The position numbers were made by a program, and so were the translations under genes. The notes below the pieces were generated by a model. It saw only the letters and a list, made by a program, of their open reading frames with translations. It had not been told where the DNA came from and made no database searches. From contig NZ_QFOB01000003.1 of NCBI RefSeq assembly GCF_003248515.1, positions 372,001-436,000 of the forward strand: a DNA stretch of 64,000 nucleotides. The letters are read 5' to 3'. Numbering within the stretch: the first letter of the stretch is position 1; each line of letters begins with the position of its first letter. Below are positions 27,331 through 35,998 of the stretch, one piece after another. Source of the stretch: Sphingomonas sp. (GTDB taxonomy: Bacteria > Pseudomonadota > Alphaproteobacteria > Sphingomonadales > Sphingomonadaceae).

Positions 27331-28240
27331 TTAGACGCCTTGCGCTTTCAAAATCTGCTGCCGTTCGAACTCGACGGGCGACAGCATCCCGTTCCTGACG
27401 TGCTTGCGCACCGGATTGTAGAACATCTCGATGTAATCGAACACGTCCTGCCGGGCTTCCTCGCGGGTTTTGTAGGTCCGACGCCGGATGCGCTCACGCT
27501 TGAGCGAGGGGAAGAAGCTCTCGGCCACGGCATTGTCGTGGCAGTTGCCGCGTCGGCTCATCGAGTGCTCAAGATTGTGAGCGCGGATGAAGGCAGCCCA
27601 GTCCATGCTGGTGAACTGCGATCCCTGGTCCGAATGGATCAGCACCCGGCACTTCGGCTTGCGCCGCCATACCGCCATGTTCAGCGCCTGCAGCACCACA
27701 TCCGTGGTCTGCCGGCTCTGCATCGACCACCCCACCACGCGGCGAGAATAGAGATCGATCACGACGGCCAGATAGGCGAAGCCTTCCAGGGTGCGAATGT
27801 AGGTGATGTCTGTCACCCAGGCCCGATCTGGCGCAGCTACGTCGAACTGGCGATCCAGGGTATTATCAACCGCCAGGGACGGCTTGCCGCCATAGCTTCC
27901 CGGTCGACGCTTGTAGCCGACCTGTGCCTTGATGCCCGCCAGCCTGGTCAACCGGGCAACACGGTTTGGACAGCAGGTCTCGCCGTGATCCAGCAAGTCA
28001 TCGTGCAGCTTGCGGTAGCCGTAGACCTTGCCGCTGTCGTTCCAGGCCTGCCGTAGCAGTTCCGTCTGTCGAGCATCTTCCCGTGCCCGCTGGCTCAGCG
28101 GGCTCTTTTGCCAGGCATAATAGCCGCTGGGCTGGATGCGCAGGCACCGGCACATCGAGCGAACCCCAACTGGTCACGATGCTCGGCAACAAACGCGTAT
28201 CTCACTTTGCATCCCTGGCGAAATACGCGGTGGCTTTTTT
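27331..28240 (-). pseudogene. IS3 transposase orfB, broken by a one-base deletion
   Basis: The main frame (27331-28155) is a typical IS3 OrfB with HTH_21 and rve integrase regions: QPSGYYAWQKSPLSQRARED, AAPDRAWVTDITYIRT, VLIHSDQGSQFTSMDW and SMSRRGNCHDNAVAESFF, giving the D, D and E of the DDE triad. The conserved start of OrfB (VRYAFVAEHRDQLG) is reached from the A7 slip site, but it is in a different frame. A single base appears to be missing in the C4 run at 28164-28167. The OrfAB fusion would stop early at about 28095. The element is probably not self-mobile unless internal initiation rescues it. Confidence 0.8.
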
Positions 28241-28474
28241 TAGGATGTCGCGCTCCTCGGTCACCCGGGCCAGCTCGCGCTTCAACTGGCGGATCTCGGC
28301 ATCCTTGCCGGCATCGCCGGACACTTGCCTGCCCAGTTGTCGCTTCCACGCATACAGCGAGTGCGGGCTGACCCCGAGCCGCTGCGAAACCTCCGCTACC
28401 GGATAACCGCGTTCGGTGATTTGGGCCACCGCATCTCGCTTGAACTCATCGCTGAAATTGGGTTTCCCCATCAT
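28202..28474 (-). CDS. IS3 transposase orfA (helix-turn-helix)
   Basis: 90 residues with the IS3 OrfA layout: an N-terminal helix-turn-helix (FSDEFKRDAVAQITERGYPV, EVSQRLGVSPHSLYAWKRQL) and a C-terminal leucine-zipper region (EIRQLKRELARVTEERDILK). The protein binds the terminal repeats and, by -1 frameshifting at the A7 tract near its end, normally forms the OrfAB transposase. OrfA looks intact here; orfB does not. Confidence 0.92.
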   Translation of the reverse strand: MMGKPNFSDEFKRDAVAQITERGYPVAEVSQRLGVSPHSLYAWKRQLGRQVSGDAGKDAEIRQLKRELARVTEERDILKKATAYFARDAK

Positions 28475-28676
28475 CGCCTCCTGTCCTCAAAATTAGGATC
28501 GAAGGCGTCCAGAAATCTTGGGGCTACTCAGACCATCAAACCGTGGGATCAAACAGCTACCTTCCTCGGCGCCATCCATCTCGCCGCCGCCATCATGCGG
28601 CCCCCGCCGAGACAGCCTGTGTTCTGCCGACATCCAGCGTCTTGCGAAATGCGGCAAGGTGTCGCTAAGCGCAGCT

Positions 28677-29984
28677 ATGCCGTCCTCTCTGTCTCGTCGG
28701 GTTGGAAGCCTCCTTGGCCGCCGCCCTTCTCCAACCGCGCGCGCATTGGAAGCGCTGAGCATACGTCTTGCCGAGATGGACAGGACGCTGCGGCGCATCC
28801 AGCGCGACGTCGAGCAGGTGAAGCTCTTCTCGAGTACGACGCTGGGTAACGATCGAGCAATCGCACTGCTCGCAACCGGCGAACGCATTCTCCTCGATCC
28901 GCGCGACCGCGGCTGTGGACTGAACCTGCTGAGCCAGGGGCGGTATGAGGAGACCGAGATCAACGTATTACGACGCTTCGCACGCCCGGGGACGGTGTTT
29001 CTCGATATCGGTGCGAACTACGGCTACTATACGGTTTGCGCAGCGCCTTATCTGCGCCCGGGCGGCCGCGCGATCGCGTTCGAGCCTAACCCTCATATTC
29101 ACTCTCTGCTTGCCGAGACACTCTACACGAACAATCTGGGCGACGTCGCAGAGGCGCGTTGCCTCGGGGTGTACGATCGGAACGACACTCTGCGCTTCGA
29201 GATCGACGAGACGGGTCCCGGCGGTGCGCATATCCTGTCGTCCGATCAGGTCGGCGCAGCGCACACAAACGTCATCGAGGTGCCTGTCGTCCGGCTCGAC
29301 GATCACTTGCCGGCCGATCTGATCGTCAATCTCGTCAAGATCGATGTCGAGGGGCGGGAAGAACAGGTGCTTCGCGGTATGTGCGGCACGATCGCGCGAT
29401 CACCGGACATCGTGATTATCATGGAGATCTATCGCGGTTTTTTCCGGAACGACGAAGCCTTCACCGGTTTCCTCCGATTCGTGGAGGAAGATCTCGGCCT
29501 CACGATCAGCCTGATAGATCCAGCGGCACGCCTGATGCCGGCATCGCGACAGTTGCTCGCTTCAGGCATGAGGAATGTTGTGCTGTCCAAAGGCGCGCCG
29601 CCGCGCCTGCCGGCGCTCACAATTTTGCCCGCCGCCCTCGATGCGGGACGCGATAGCGTGCGCGGTGATGAGCAAATTCACTGGCGACAGGAATCGGGTG
29701 CGTCGCGTGCAACTACGCCGATTGCAAATGGCCCCTACGTTTTCTTGCCGGCAGGCACGTATCACCTCGTGATCGAGGGGCTGTTTTCGGGACGGTTCAC
29801 CTGCCAGCTCTTAGAGAATGTAGGCGATCTTATTTGGCAGGCGCGGTTCGATGGTGGCACGCGGCACAGTTTCCGGCTGTTTTTACCTTTCGACATGCCG
29901 CGCTTCGAGATTGCCTTCTGGCCGGCTGACACCGAGCAGGCAGAGTTCAGCCTTATCTCGGTCACGCTCTGGAACGAGGAATAA
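28677..29984 (+). CDS. FkbM-family methyltransferase with C-terminal GPY-type beta domain
   Basis: 435 residues from the ATG at 28677; the frame is open to 28518 but that stretch abuts the IS end. A short coiled segment (about 25-60) precedes an FkbM methyltransferase domain, about 90-300: TVFLDIGANYGYYTVCAAPY (SAM site), AIAFEPNPHIHSLLAETLY and LVKIDVEGREEQVLRGM. Residues about 330-435 are a beta-rich domain with NGPYVFLPAGTYHLVIEG, a module also seen in two other proteins of this locus. FkbM enzymes O-methylate sugars of glycans and lipids. The gene lies just after the IS3 element, so its native promoter region may have been changed. Confidence 0.82.
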   Translation: MPSSLSRRVGSLLGRRPSPTARALEALSIRLAEMDRTLRRIQRDVEQVKLFSSTTLGNDRAIALLATGERILLDPRDRGCGLNLLSQGRYEETEINVLRRFARPGTVFLDIGANYGYYTVCAAPYLRPGGRAIAFEPNPHIHSLLAETLYTNNLGDVAEARCLGVYDRNDTLRFEIDETGPGGAHILSSDQVGAAHTNVIEVPVVRLDDHLPADLIVNLVKIDVEGREEQVLRGMCGTIARSPDIVIIMEIYRGFFRNDEAFTGFLRFVEEDLGLTISLIDPAARLMPASRQLLASGMRNVVLSKGAPPRLPALTILPAALDAGRDSVRGDEQIHWRQESGASRATTPIANGPYVFLPAGTYHLVIEGLFSGRFTCQLLENVGDLIWQARFDGGTRHSFRLFLPFDMPRFEIAFWPADTEQAEFSLISVTLWNEE

Positions 29985-30279
29985 GATGGGACCGACCTCA
30001 TCCAATCGGGTCGGCATCGCCTCCTTGCTCTTCCACCACGTCGTCATGCGCCTGCTTGGCAGTGGCGAGCAGGAAGGTAACGATCGCTAGCGCGCCGATT
30101 ACGATCGGCGCCGACGACGCCGAGATTTTCGGTGCCCATTGTGAAGCACATGGCTATCGAAACGGCCCGACTATCGTTTTCGATCCGCTCGGGCGTCGTT
30201 TGTGTCGCCGCGCTAGCTTCGAACACCCGACAGTGCGACAAAAAGCCGCTTTCGTAGAGCGCAGGCTACAAACCCCAGA
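29985..30279. other. Intergenic stretch, no supported gene
   Basis: Between the convergent FkbM and coiled-coil genes. A short frame (29986-30090, 34 residues) begins two bases after the FkbM stop but resembles nothing. On the minus strand a frame about 30000-30150 encodes a hydrophobic run (IVIGALAIVTFLLATAKQAH), but it has no start codon after its upstream stop, so it may be a relic of a membrane peptide. A GC hairpin (CCGACC ... GGTCGG) lies near 29992-30014 without a T tract. Confidence 0.4.
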
Positions 30280-30699
30280 TCACGCCACCGCCGTGGGAGG
30301 AAGCGGACCAGCAGACGGGCTGGCATCCACCGAAGGCTCGCCCCGCACCAGACTCTGTGAGAACAGAACGTCCAGGCTTTTGCGTAGACTGTCCGTTTCC
30401 CAGTCGACCGACTTGGCCAACGCGACGAGCTTGCGCCGTTGTACCTCCCCGCGCTTCTCGCTCTCCTCCACCTTGCGGTCAAGCGCCACGATTCGACGGG
30501 CGAGCGCGCCGAATTTTTCGAGTTCTCCATCAAGGCGTTGCCCGAGTCCGCGCACCTCACCTGCCAGCCTTTCGGCCGCACTCCGCCCCTCCTCAAGAGT
30601 TGCGACCCGTTCGCGCAAAATCGCAACCTCCCCGACGAGATCTGTCACGATCCGCTCCAGGCGCGCACGATCGGCAGCACTCCCGAACAGGATACTCAT
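30280..30699 (-). CDS. Small coiled-coil protein coupled to the split GT9 genes
   Basis: 139 residues from the ATG at 30699, which overlaps the stop of the upstream GT9 C-lobe gene (ATGA). The sequence is dominated by heptad-like charged and hydrophobic residues (RLERIVTDLVGEVAILRERV, LAGEVRGLGQRLDGELEKF), so residues about 8-110 should form a long coiled coil. No signal peptide, membrane helix or catalytic motif is visible. The tail is Pro/Ala-rich. Tight coupling to a glycosyltransferase suggests a scaffold or partner for it, which is inference only. Confidence 0.65.
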   Translation of the reverse strand: MSILFGSAADRARLERIVTDLVGEVAILRERVATLEEGRSAAERLAGEVRGLGQRLDGELEKFGALARRIVALDRKVEESEKRGEVQRRKLVALAKSVDWETDSLRKSLDVLFSQSLVRGEPSVDASPSAGPLPPTAVA

Positions 30700-31238
30700 C
30701 CCGCTTTTCCTTTCCTGGCGCCAGCATGATTTCCACAATCAAGCGCAGCGATAACGGCGTCGGCCACGTTGGTAGCATTGATATCGCGCAAGCAGGCCTT
30801 GTCGTAGGGGCAAATCATGCGATGATCGAGGTGGCAGGGTGAACAACCGATCGCACGCGAGATCAAGGTGACATTCGCTCCAGTCGGCCGCCATTCGAGC
30901 CGCTGATGCGATCCACCGAACACGCAAACCGTCGGCACGCCCATCGATGCCGACAGATGAGCGATACCGGAATTGTTGCCAACCACGCAGCCGGCGCGCC
31001 CGATCTCGCGCACCACCTCATCCCACGCCAGCCGCCCACATTCATTCACGACCCGCTCCGGATCGGCATAGCGGACGATGTCGCGCGCGCGGATCGCTTG
31101 GCTGGGCGTACCGATCACGCGGATCCTGCCTCCCCCCATCCAGCGGTCACTCAACTCGCCGATCAATTCCGCAAACCTCTCTGCCGGCCAGTCACGTATG
31201 TCGCTGTTAGAAAACGGCGAGATGACAATGTCGCTCAT
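30696..31238 (-). CDS. GT9 glycosyltransferase C-terminal lobe (separate gene)
   Basis: 180 residues that match only the second half of a GT9 (heptosyltransferase) enzyme: SPFSNSDIRDWPAERFAELI, CVVGNNSGIAHLSASMGVPT and a terminal four-Cys pattern (CSPC, then C.....C). The first half is encoded by the upstream gene (31235-32752), which overlaps by ATGA. The two products probably assemble into one active GT-B enzyme. The DNA shows no simple frameshift scar: the overlap is a clean coupled stop-start, and extra sequence lies between the lobes. It could alternatively be a domain acting on its own. Confidence 0.75.
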   Translation of the reverse strand: MSDIVISPFSNSDIRDWPAERFAELIGELSDRWMGGGRIRVIGTPSQAIRARDIVRYADPERVVNECGRLAWDEVVREIGRAGCVVGNNSGIAHLSASMGVPTVCVFGGSHQRLEWRPTGANVTLISRAIGCSPCHLDHRMICPYDKACLRDINATNVADAVIAALDCGNHAGARKGKAG

Positions 31239-32752
31239 CTTCCCTGCGAAACCTGAACGAGCGACCCCGCCTCACTGGTCCGCATAACGACGAGCTCGAT
31301 CAGGAGACGCAAATATTCGGATTGATGGAGAACTCCGCTAGCGCCCTGCTTCACCAGCCGCCCACCGTAAAAGCGGAAATCGGGCACAGGCTCCTGATCG
31401 ACTGCCTGGAAGCGAAACTCGAAACGGGCCGGCTTGGTGACCTCAAAACTCAGCCTGATGTCGCTCGGCTCGGACAATATCCCGTAAGCCACTCGCTCGG
31501 CCTCCAGCGCGATATCGTAGCCAAGCAACCCGGGCTTGGCATGTTCGACTTCCAGGAACGGCTCGAACATGTACCGCCCGGGCTCGAGGTGGCGATAGGG
31601 TCCCCAGATAATTGCACCCCGTTCCGGCCGGACGAGCTGCCCGTCACAGGAAACCTGATAGTGTGTGCGGTAGCAATAGCCCTGCACGTTAAAGTGATGG
31701 AGCGGGATCCGATCCTCCCACGCCGCCTCGACATGATGGCGCGTGACGTCAACCGGCAGGAAGATGTCGAGGAACGGGAATTCGCCCTTGGTGCCCATAC
31801 CTGCGCGGAGGGTCGCGCGAACGTCACGCAGGAAGAAGCGGGTATCCGGATCGGTGCGCAGATCGATGGCCAGGTCATAATTGTCCGAGATCAGCGCATC
31901 GAAAAGCGCCTTTTTGCCCGGAACGTCCACGGCCTCCTCGCTGGAATTGCGAGGATAGGCCGCAAAGGGAACAATCCTGTCGAACAGCCCGCGAGAGTGA
32001 GCGATGGATTCGTTCCAGGGTCCGACCACGAGCGTGATTTCGGAGGCGGGAAAGGCCGCCCGCAATCGATCGAGCGCGGGCAACCCCATCACGAAGTCAC
32101 CGAGATGGTCGAGCTTTAACACCAGAATGCGGTGATGCGGCCGACCACGCGCCATCTCGACACGCGTGCGCGGCGGCTCGAAGGCATAAGAGGGCCTAGA
32201 AGCTTCCGGCTCGTCGCGATCCTCGAGTTGCCAATCGGGGGGCGCGATCCGCTCGATTACAGCAGCGACATCGTAAAAGCCCGTCGGCACATGGTCGCGC
32301 TCAAGCGAGTAATCATAGTCGCTGTCGATGTCGCCGATCCAGCGGAGTCGGTAGCTGTTGGGTGGTAGCGCCTCTTCGATTTCCGTAGCTAGCGACGAGG
32401 GCGTGTACAGCCGCCGCTGCTCCGGCCGCCAGCGCGACGGCAGCATCGATTGCCGTTCGAAAAGGAAGGCATGCGGCACGGTGATAACGAGATAGCCACC
32501 TATTGGCACGGATGCGAACCAATCTTGGATCGCGGCTCGATAGTCGGCAATGTCCTGAAGCCGATACCCGGCAAAGACGACACGCCCGGTCGAGGAGGCG
32601 AGAAAGTCGGATGGATCGCTCGTCTTTTTTTCGCTCGCGGCCGGCACGACGTCCGCCCCCTCGAGAAAACGAGCCAGAGGCGTCGCCAGATAATCGGTGT
32701 AAGTGATAGACGGCAGCGATGCCGACGAGGGTAAAATCTTCGCGCGAGCCAT
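31235..32752 (-). CDS. Fusion: truncated methyltransferase-like, GT9 N-terminal lobe and GPY-type beta domain
   Basis: 505 residues from the ATG at 32752 (a GTG nine codons upstream is an alternative). Residues about 1-165 resemble the back half of the methyltransferase at 40233-40859 (PIGGYLVITVPHAFLFERQ, RRLYTPSSLATEIEEALPPN) but lack the SAM-binding glycine loop. Residues about 207-360 are the first lobe of a GT9 enzyme (RILVLKLDHLGDFVMGLPAL, YDLAIDLRTDPDTRFFLRDV). Residues about 370-490 are a beta-rich domain (IIWGPYRHLEPGRYMFEPFL). The missing GT9 lobe is the next gene. The methyltransferase-like part may be structural. Upstream lies the KpsD-like gene on the same strand. Confidence 0.75.
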   Translation of the reverse strand: MARAKILPSSASLPSITYTDYLATPLARFLEGADVVPAASEKKTSDPSDFLASSTGRVVFAGYRLQDIADYRAAIQDWFASVPIGGYLVITVPHAFLFERQSMLPSRWRPEQRRLYTPSSLATEIEEALPPNSYRLRWIGDIDSDYDYSLERDHVPTGFYDVAAVIERIAPPDWQLEDRDEPEASRPSYAFEPPRTRVEMARGRPHHRILVLKLDHLGDFVMGLPALDRLRAAFPASEITLVVGPWNESIAHSRGLFDRIVPFAAYPRNSSEEAVDVPGKKALFDALISDNYDLAIDLRTDPDTRFFLRDVRATLRAGMGTKGEFPFLDIFLPVDVTRHHVEAAWEDRIPLHHFNVQGYCYRTHYQVSCDGQLVRPERGAIIWGPYRHLEPGRYMFEPFLEVEHAKPGLLGYDIALEAERVAYGILSEPSDIRLSFEVTKPARFEFRFQAVDQEPVPDFRFYGGRLVKQGASGVLHQSEYLRLLIELVVMRTSEAGSLVQVSQGR

Positions 32753-32825
32753 CCTGCCTTCATCCTGCGCCGCCGACACCGCCGCCCGCTCTATGGCGAA
32801 CAGTCGCGCGGTTGTTGCGGTCTTA

Positions 32826-33983
32826 TCAATTATTTCGGGTTAGAACGCGAGCCGTCACGAACGGCGAGAAAAGCTGATTGATGATGTTGACAAGCTTCGC
32901 CGGCCTGTTGGCGGCAGCGTTAGCGATGTAGATCACATCCTTGTCGCGGACCGCAAAACGCTGCGACAGAAAATAGCTTGCGGGCTCCATCATGTTCAGG
33001 CGGTAGATCACAGGCAATTCGCTACCATCTCCAGCGGAGCGCGGATCATAGCGAAACAAAAACACTGCCGACGGATCCGCCTGTGCATCCTGCGGGCCAC
33101 CAGCGCGCGCCACCGCTTCGGCCAGTGAGACGTCACCCGTTTCGAACGGCACCTGAGCGACCTTGCTCGTCGCGCCGAGGATGATGAAGCTGCGTGGTCG
33201 CTTTATAAGTTCAACCCGGTCGCCAGGCATTAACACCAGATCATCCGGCGCGCCGGCGCGAATCCGCCCGAGCCGTTCTTCCAGCGTTTGGTTGCCCCGA
33301 TTGAAGCGGACGATCGTGTCCTCAGCCGAATAGGCGGCGCCTCCGCTCAGCGCGACCGCGTCCAGTAGCCGCTCGCGCTGAAGGCTCAGGTCGAACCGGC
33401 CGGGTTTGCGCACATCGCCGCCCACGAACACGGTGTTGCTCAGGTTGAGCCGAACGGCCACGAGCGCCTGCGGACTCTGCGACTTGCCGCGTAGGCCTTG
33501 GACAACCATATCCTGTATTTCAGCTGTCGTGCGGCCGGCCACGTGCAACTTGCCGATATAAGGAAGCGTGATGTCCCCGCCGCGATCGACAACGATCGCC
33601 GGGAAAGCCTCACCGCGAGCCGAGGGATCATAGGCCTGGCCGAGGTCGCGCCCCCCTCCGGTGCCGAAGAGGGTCACGCCCACTTCGTATATGTTGATCG
33701 AGATGACGTCGCCTAGCCCGACAACATCGTTCCGCCCTTCGCGCGCAAGGCTCGCAAGCGTCGGCTGCGCCTCGTCAGCAAGCTTCGCGCGCGCCTCAAT
33801 CTCACCGGCGACCGAGCGGGTAATGTCAACGATCCGGAAGGAAATCGGGCTATTACGCGCGGCGCCGTGTTCGATCTCGCGCGCCGTGGGGCCACTTGCC
33901 GGCAGCGTTGCGCATCCGCTCAACAAGGCTGCCAATGTCACCATCATGCATGAACGAAGCGCAAGCGGAACGCGAAGTGCCAA
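32826..33983 (-). CDS. kpsD: Outer-membrane polysaccharide export lipoprotein (KpsD/Wza family)
   Basis: 385 residues from a TTG at 33983 with AAGG just upstream. A lipoprotein signal ends in LAALLSGC (Cys24 as lipid anchor). The Poly_export domain follows (VVGLGDVISINIYEVGVTLF, DITLPYIGKLHVAGRTTAEI), then SLBB-type repeats (VFVGGDVRKPGRFDL, LMPGDRVELIKRPRSFIILG). The protein forms the outer-membrane pore for capsule export and pairs with KpsE (249-1421) and the KpsM/T transporter. It is followed by the split GT9 genes and preceded by kpsT, all on the minus strand. Confidence 0.9.
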   Translation of the reverse strand: MALRVPLALRSCMMVTLAALLSGCATLPASGPTAREIEHGAARNSPISFRIVDITRSVAGEIEARAKLADEAQPTLASLAREGRNDVVGLGDVISINIYEVGVTLFGTGGGRDLGQAYDPSARGEAFPAIVVDRGGDITLPYIGKLHVAGRTTAEIQDMVVQGLRGKSQSPQALVAVRLNLSNTVFVGGDVRKPGRFDLSLQRERLLDAVALSGGAAYSAEDTIVRFNRGNQTLEERLGRIRAGAPDDLVLMPGDRVELIKRPRSFIILGATSKVAQVPFETGDVSLAEAVARAGGPQDAQADPSAVFLFRYDPRSAGDGSELPVIYRLNMMEPASYFLSQRFAVRDKDVIYIANAAANRPAKLVNIINQLFSPFVTARVLTRNN

Positions 33984-34096
33984 GACCTTAGAACCTTCTA
34001 GAAGACGGGCGGATCGCCGTTCGTTGTATGCGGCAGGCTACCGGACGCAGTGTCTAGGCGTGGCGAGTAACCGAATCAATCGCTCGCGGGGAGCGT

Positions 34097-34759
34097 TCAG
34101 CGCAAGCGGCGCTGGAGCCGCGTGTGCACCTCGCTTGCCTCGTCCACGGTATCGAAAAAGACGACCGATCCACCGTAGACGACCGCGCCACGAGTGCAAT
34201 ATTGCTTGAGAGTGCCCGGATCATGCGAGATCATGACTAGTGAGGCATGATCGCGGCGGTGAAGCAGCGCTTCCTCTGAGCGCGCACGGAAGCGCTCGTC
34301 ACCAGCGCCCGTAACCTCGTCGACCAGATAGCATTCGAAATCAATCGCTAGCGAGATACCGAAAGCGAGCCTAGCCCCCATGCCGGCCGAATAGGTCTGT
34401 ACGGGCTGATAGAGGTAAGGGCCGAGCTGGGCGAAATCCTCGACGTAGGCGAGCAGTTCATCCTCGGGCTGGTTATAGATGCGCGCGATGAAGCGGGCAT
34501 TGTCCGCACCCGACAGGCTCGACTGGAAGCAGCTGCCAAGACCAATGGGCCAGGACGTACTCATCTCACGAATGATCTTGCCGCTCGTCGGCTGCTCGAC
34601 ACCGCCCAGCAGCCGCATGAGCGTGGATTTGCCGGCCCCGTTTGCACCGCAAATGCCGATGCTTTCACCTTTACGGATCGTAAAGTTTAGGTTGTTGTAG
34701 ACCCGCTTCTCAAACTTGCGGATATGATAGGTCTTGGAAACGTTTTCGAACCGGATCAT
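34097..34759 (-). CDS. kpsT: Capsule ABC transporter ATP-binding protein (KpsT-like)
   Basis: 220 residues, the size of KpsT/CtrD. Walker A is GICGANGAGKSTLMRLLGG, the signature motif is TYSAGMGARLAFGISLA, Walker B is ECYLVDEVTGAGD and the H-loop is VMISHDPGTLKQYC. It energises export of the finished polysaccharide through the KpsM permease. Unlike the common kpsMT pair, the permease gene is at the far left of the window, 34 kb away and on the opposite strand. Confidence 0.92.
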   Translation of the reverse strand: MIRFENVSKTYHIRKFEKRVYNNLNFTIRKGESIGICGANGAGKSTLMRLLGGVEQPTSGKIIREMSTSWPIGLGSCFQSSLSGADNARFIARIYNQPEDELLAYVEDFAQLGPYLYQPVQTYSAGMGARLAFGISLAIDFECYLVDEVTGAGDERFRARSEEALLHRRDHASLVMISHDPGTLKQYCTRGAVVYGGSVVFFDTVDEASEVHTRLQRRLR

Positions 34760-34825
34760 GCCCGCCTTACCTCGACACAGGACCGCCGCTCACGCGGCGC
34801 ACTTGGCAACCTCCCTTAAGCGTTG

Positions 34826-35998
34826 ATGCTCCGTCCGCAAAACGTTCCCTTGGCGCTCGACGGTCGGATGCTGGTCCATGGGGGAACCGGCGTAGCTTCC
34901 TATGCACGGGCGCTGGCATATGCGCAGCGCAGCCTCTCCGCCTGCGCGCTCACCCTTCACGATGCGTCGTCCGACGGTGGCGGCTCAGGCGGGAGATGGG
35001 GTCGACGACTCCGGGCTCTATGGCCAGGCGAAGTCCGGATCCGACGAGAGGAAGATGCGTTCCGCGCACCCGACTTGTTTCGGCTGGCGCAGGTCTATTT
35101 CGATGTCCACCGACGCCTACTACCTGTGCGTCCCCCGATCTGGGGGGGGATCATGCACTGGACCTATCCAGTACCGCTTAGGATTCTCGGCTGGCGAAAT
35201 GTCTATACCATCCATGATGCGATCCCGCTTACCGCACCGAATCTGACGTCGATCGATGGCCGCCGACACACGCGGTTGCTCCGGCAAATTGCGGAGACGG
35301 CGGATATGCTGGTGACGGTTTCGGACGCTGCTGCGCACGACATCACGGCCGCCCTTGGAATTGCACCGGGACGCATTGTGAATTGCTCGCTGGCGATCAA
35401 TCTAGCTGGCGCTCCAGGTTTACCGCCGGCCGGTCTTCCGATCGGGCGCTATCTGCTCGCGATCGGTACGGTCGAGCCACGCAAGAATATCATCCGACTC
35501 ATGGAGGCGCACCGACGAAGCGGCTCAAAATTGCCGCTGGTTATTGCGGGTCCCACCGGACCGGGCGCCGAGGCGACCGCGATCGAGCGCGAGATCGCGT
35601 CAGCGGAGCAGGTCATCCGCCTATCTTATGTGGCAGCATCTGACATGCCAAGGCTGATCGCGAACGCGCGCGCTCTGGTCATGCCATCGCTTGCGGAAGG
35701 CTTCGGCCTGCCCGTTGCCGAAGCGATGAGTCTGGGCACGCCCGTCATCACCTCGAACCGTGGTGCCCTTGCGGAAACCGCCGGAGGCGCAGCGCTCCTC
35801 ATCTCTCCCGAAGACGTCCCGGCGATCGCTGCCGCGATTCAGCGGGTGAGCGAAAGCGACACGGAGCATGCGCGACTCGCCCAAGCAGGCCGCGACAATG
35901 CCCGACGCTTCACGATGGCACCCTTTGTGGAGCGGCTCGGCACGCTCTACCAATCGCTGTTGCCACCGCACGTCGCCTTGGATACCCGCCCGGAATGA
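34826..35998 (+). CDS. GT4-family glycosyltransferase
   Basis: 390 residues from the ATG at 34826 (a TTG directly before it is in frame). GT-B fold of the GT4 type: IHDAIPLTAPN in the acceptor lobe, then YLLAIGTVEPRKNIIRLMEA and MPSLAEGFGLPVAEAMSLGT with the two Glu residues that bind the nucleotide sugar (EX7E). The IMHWTYPVPLRI segment is shared with the next gene, showing that the two are paralogues. The stop overlaps that gene by ATGA. The gene is divergent from kpsT with about 66 bases between. The donor sugar is unknown. Confidence 0.88.
   Translation: MLRPQNVPLALDGRMLVHGGTGVASYARALAYAQRSLSACALTLHDASSDGGGSGGRWGRRLRALWPGEVRIRREEDAFRAPDLFRLAQVYFDVHRRLLPVRPPIWGGIMHWTYPVPLRILGWRNVYTIHDAIPLTAPNLTSIDGRRHTRLLRQIAETADMLVTVSDAAAHDITAALGIAPGRIVNCSLAINLAGAPGLPPAGLPIGRYLLAIGTVEPRKNIIRLMEAHRRSGSKLPLVIAGPTGPGAEATAIEREIASAEQVIRLSYVAASDMPRLIANARALVMPSLAEGFGLPVAEAMSLGTPVITSNRGALAETAGGAALLISPEDVPAIAAAIQRVSESDTEHARLAQAGRDNARRFTMAPFVERLGTLYQSLLPPHVALDTRPE

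Larger units (their letters stand above)
27313..28530 (-). mobile_element. IS3-family insertion sequence, 1218 bp
   Basis: Bounded by imperfect terminal inverted repeats at 27313-27339 and 28504-28530, both reading TGAGTAGCCCC outward-in and matching at about 22 of 27 positions. They begin TG and end CA as IS3 elements do. It encodes orfA and orfB on the minus strand with an A7 slip site (28235-28241 on the plus strand as T7). No target duplication is visible: the flanks read GTT on the left and GAC on the right. It sits between gmd and an FkbM methyltransferase. Confidence 0.9.

Noticed and set aside
29986..30150. Small membrane peptide gene on either strand between the FkbM and coiled-coil genes
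   Set aside because: The plus-strand frame has no similarity or ribosome site. The hydrophobic minus-strand frame has no start codon after its upstream stop.
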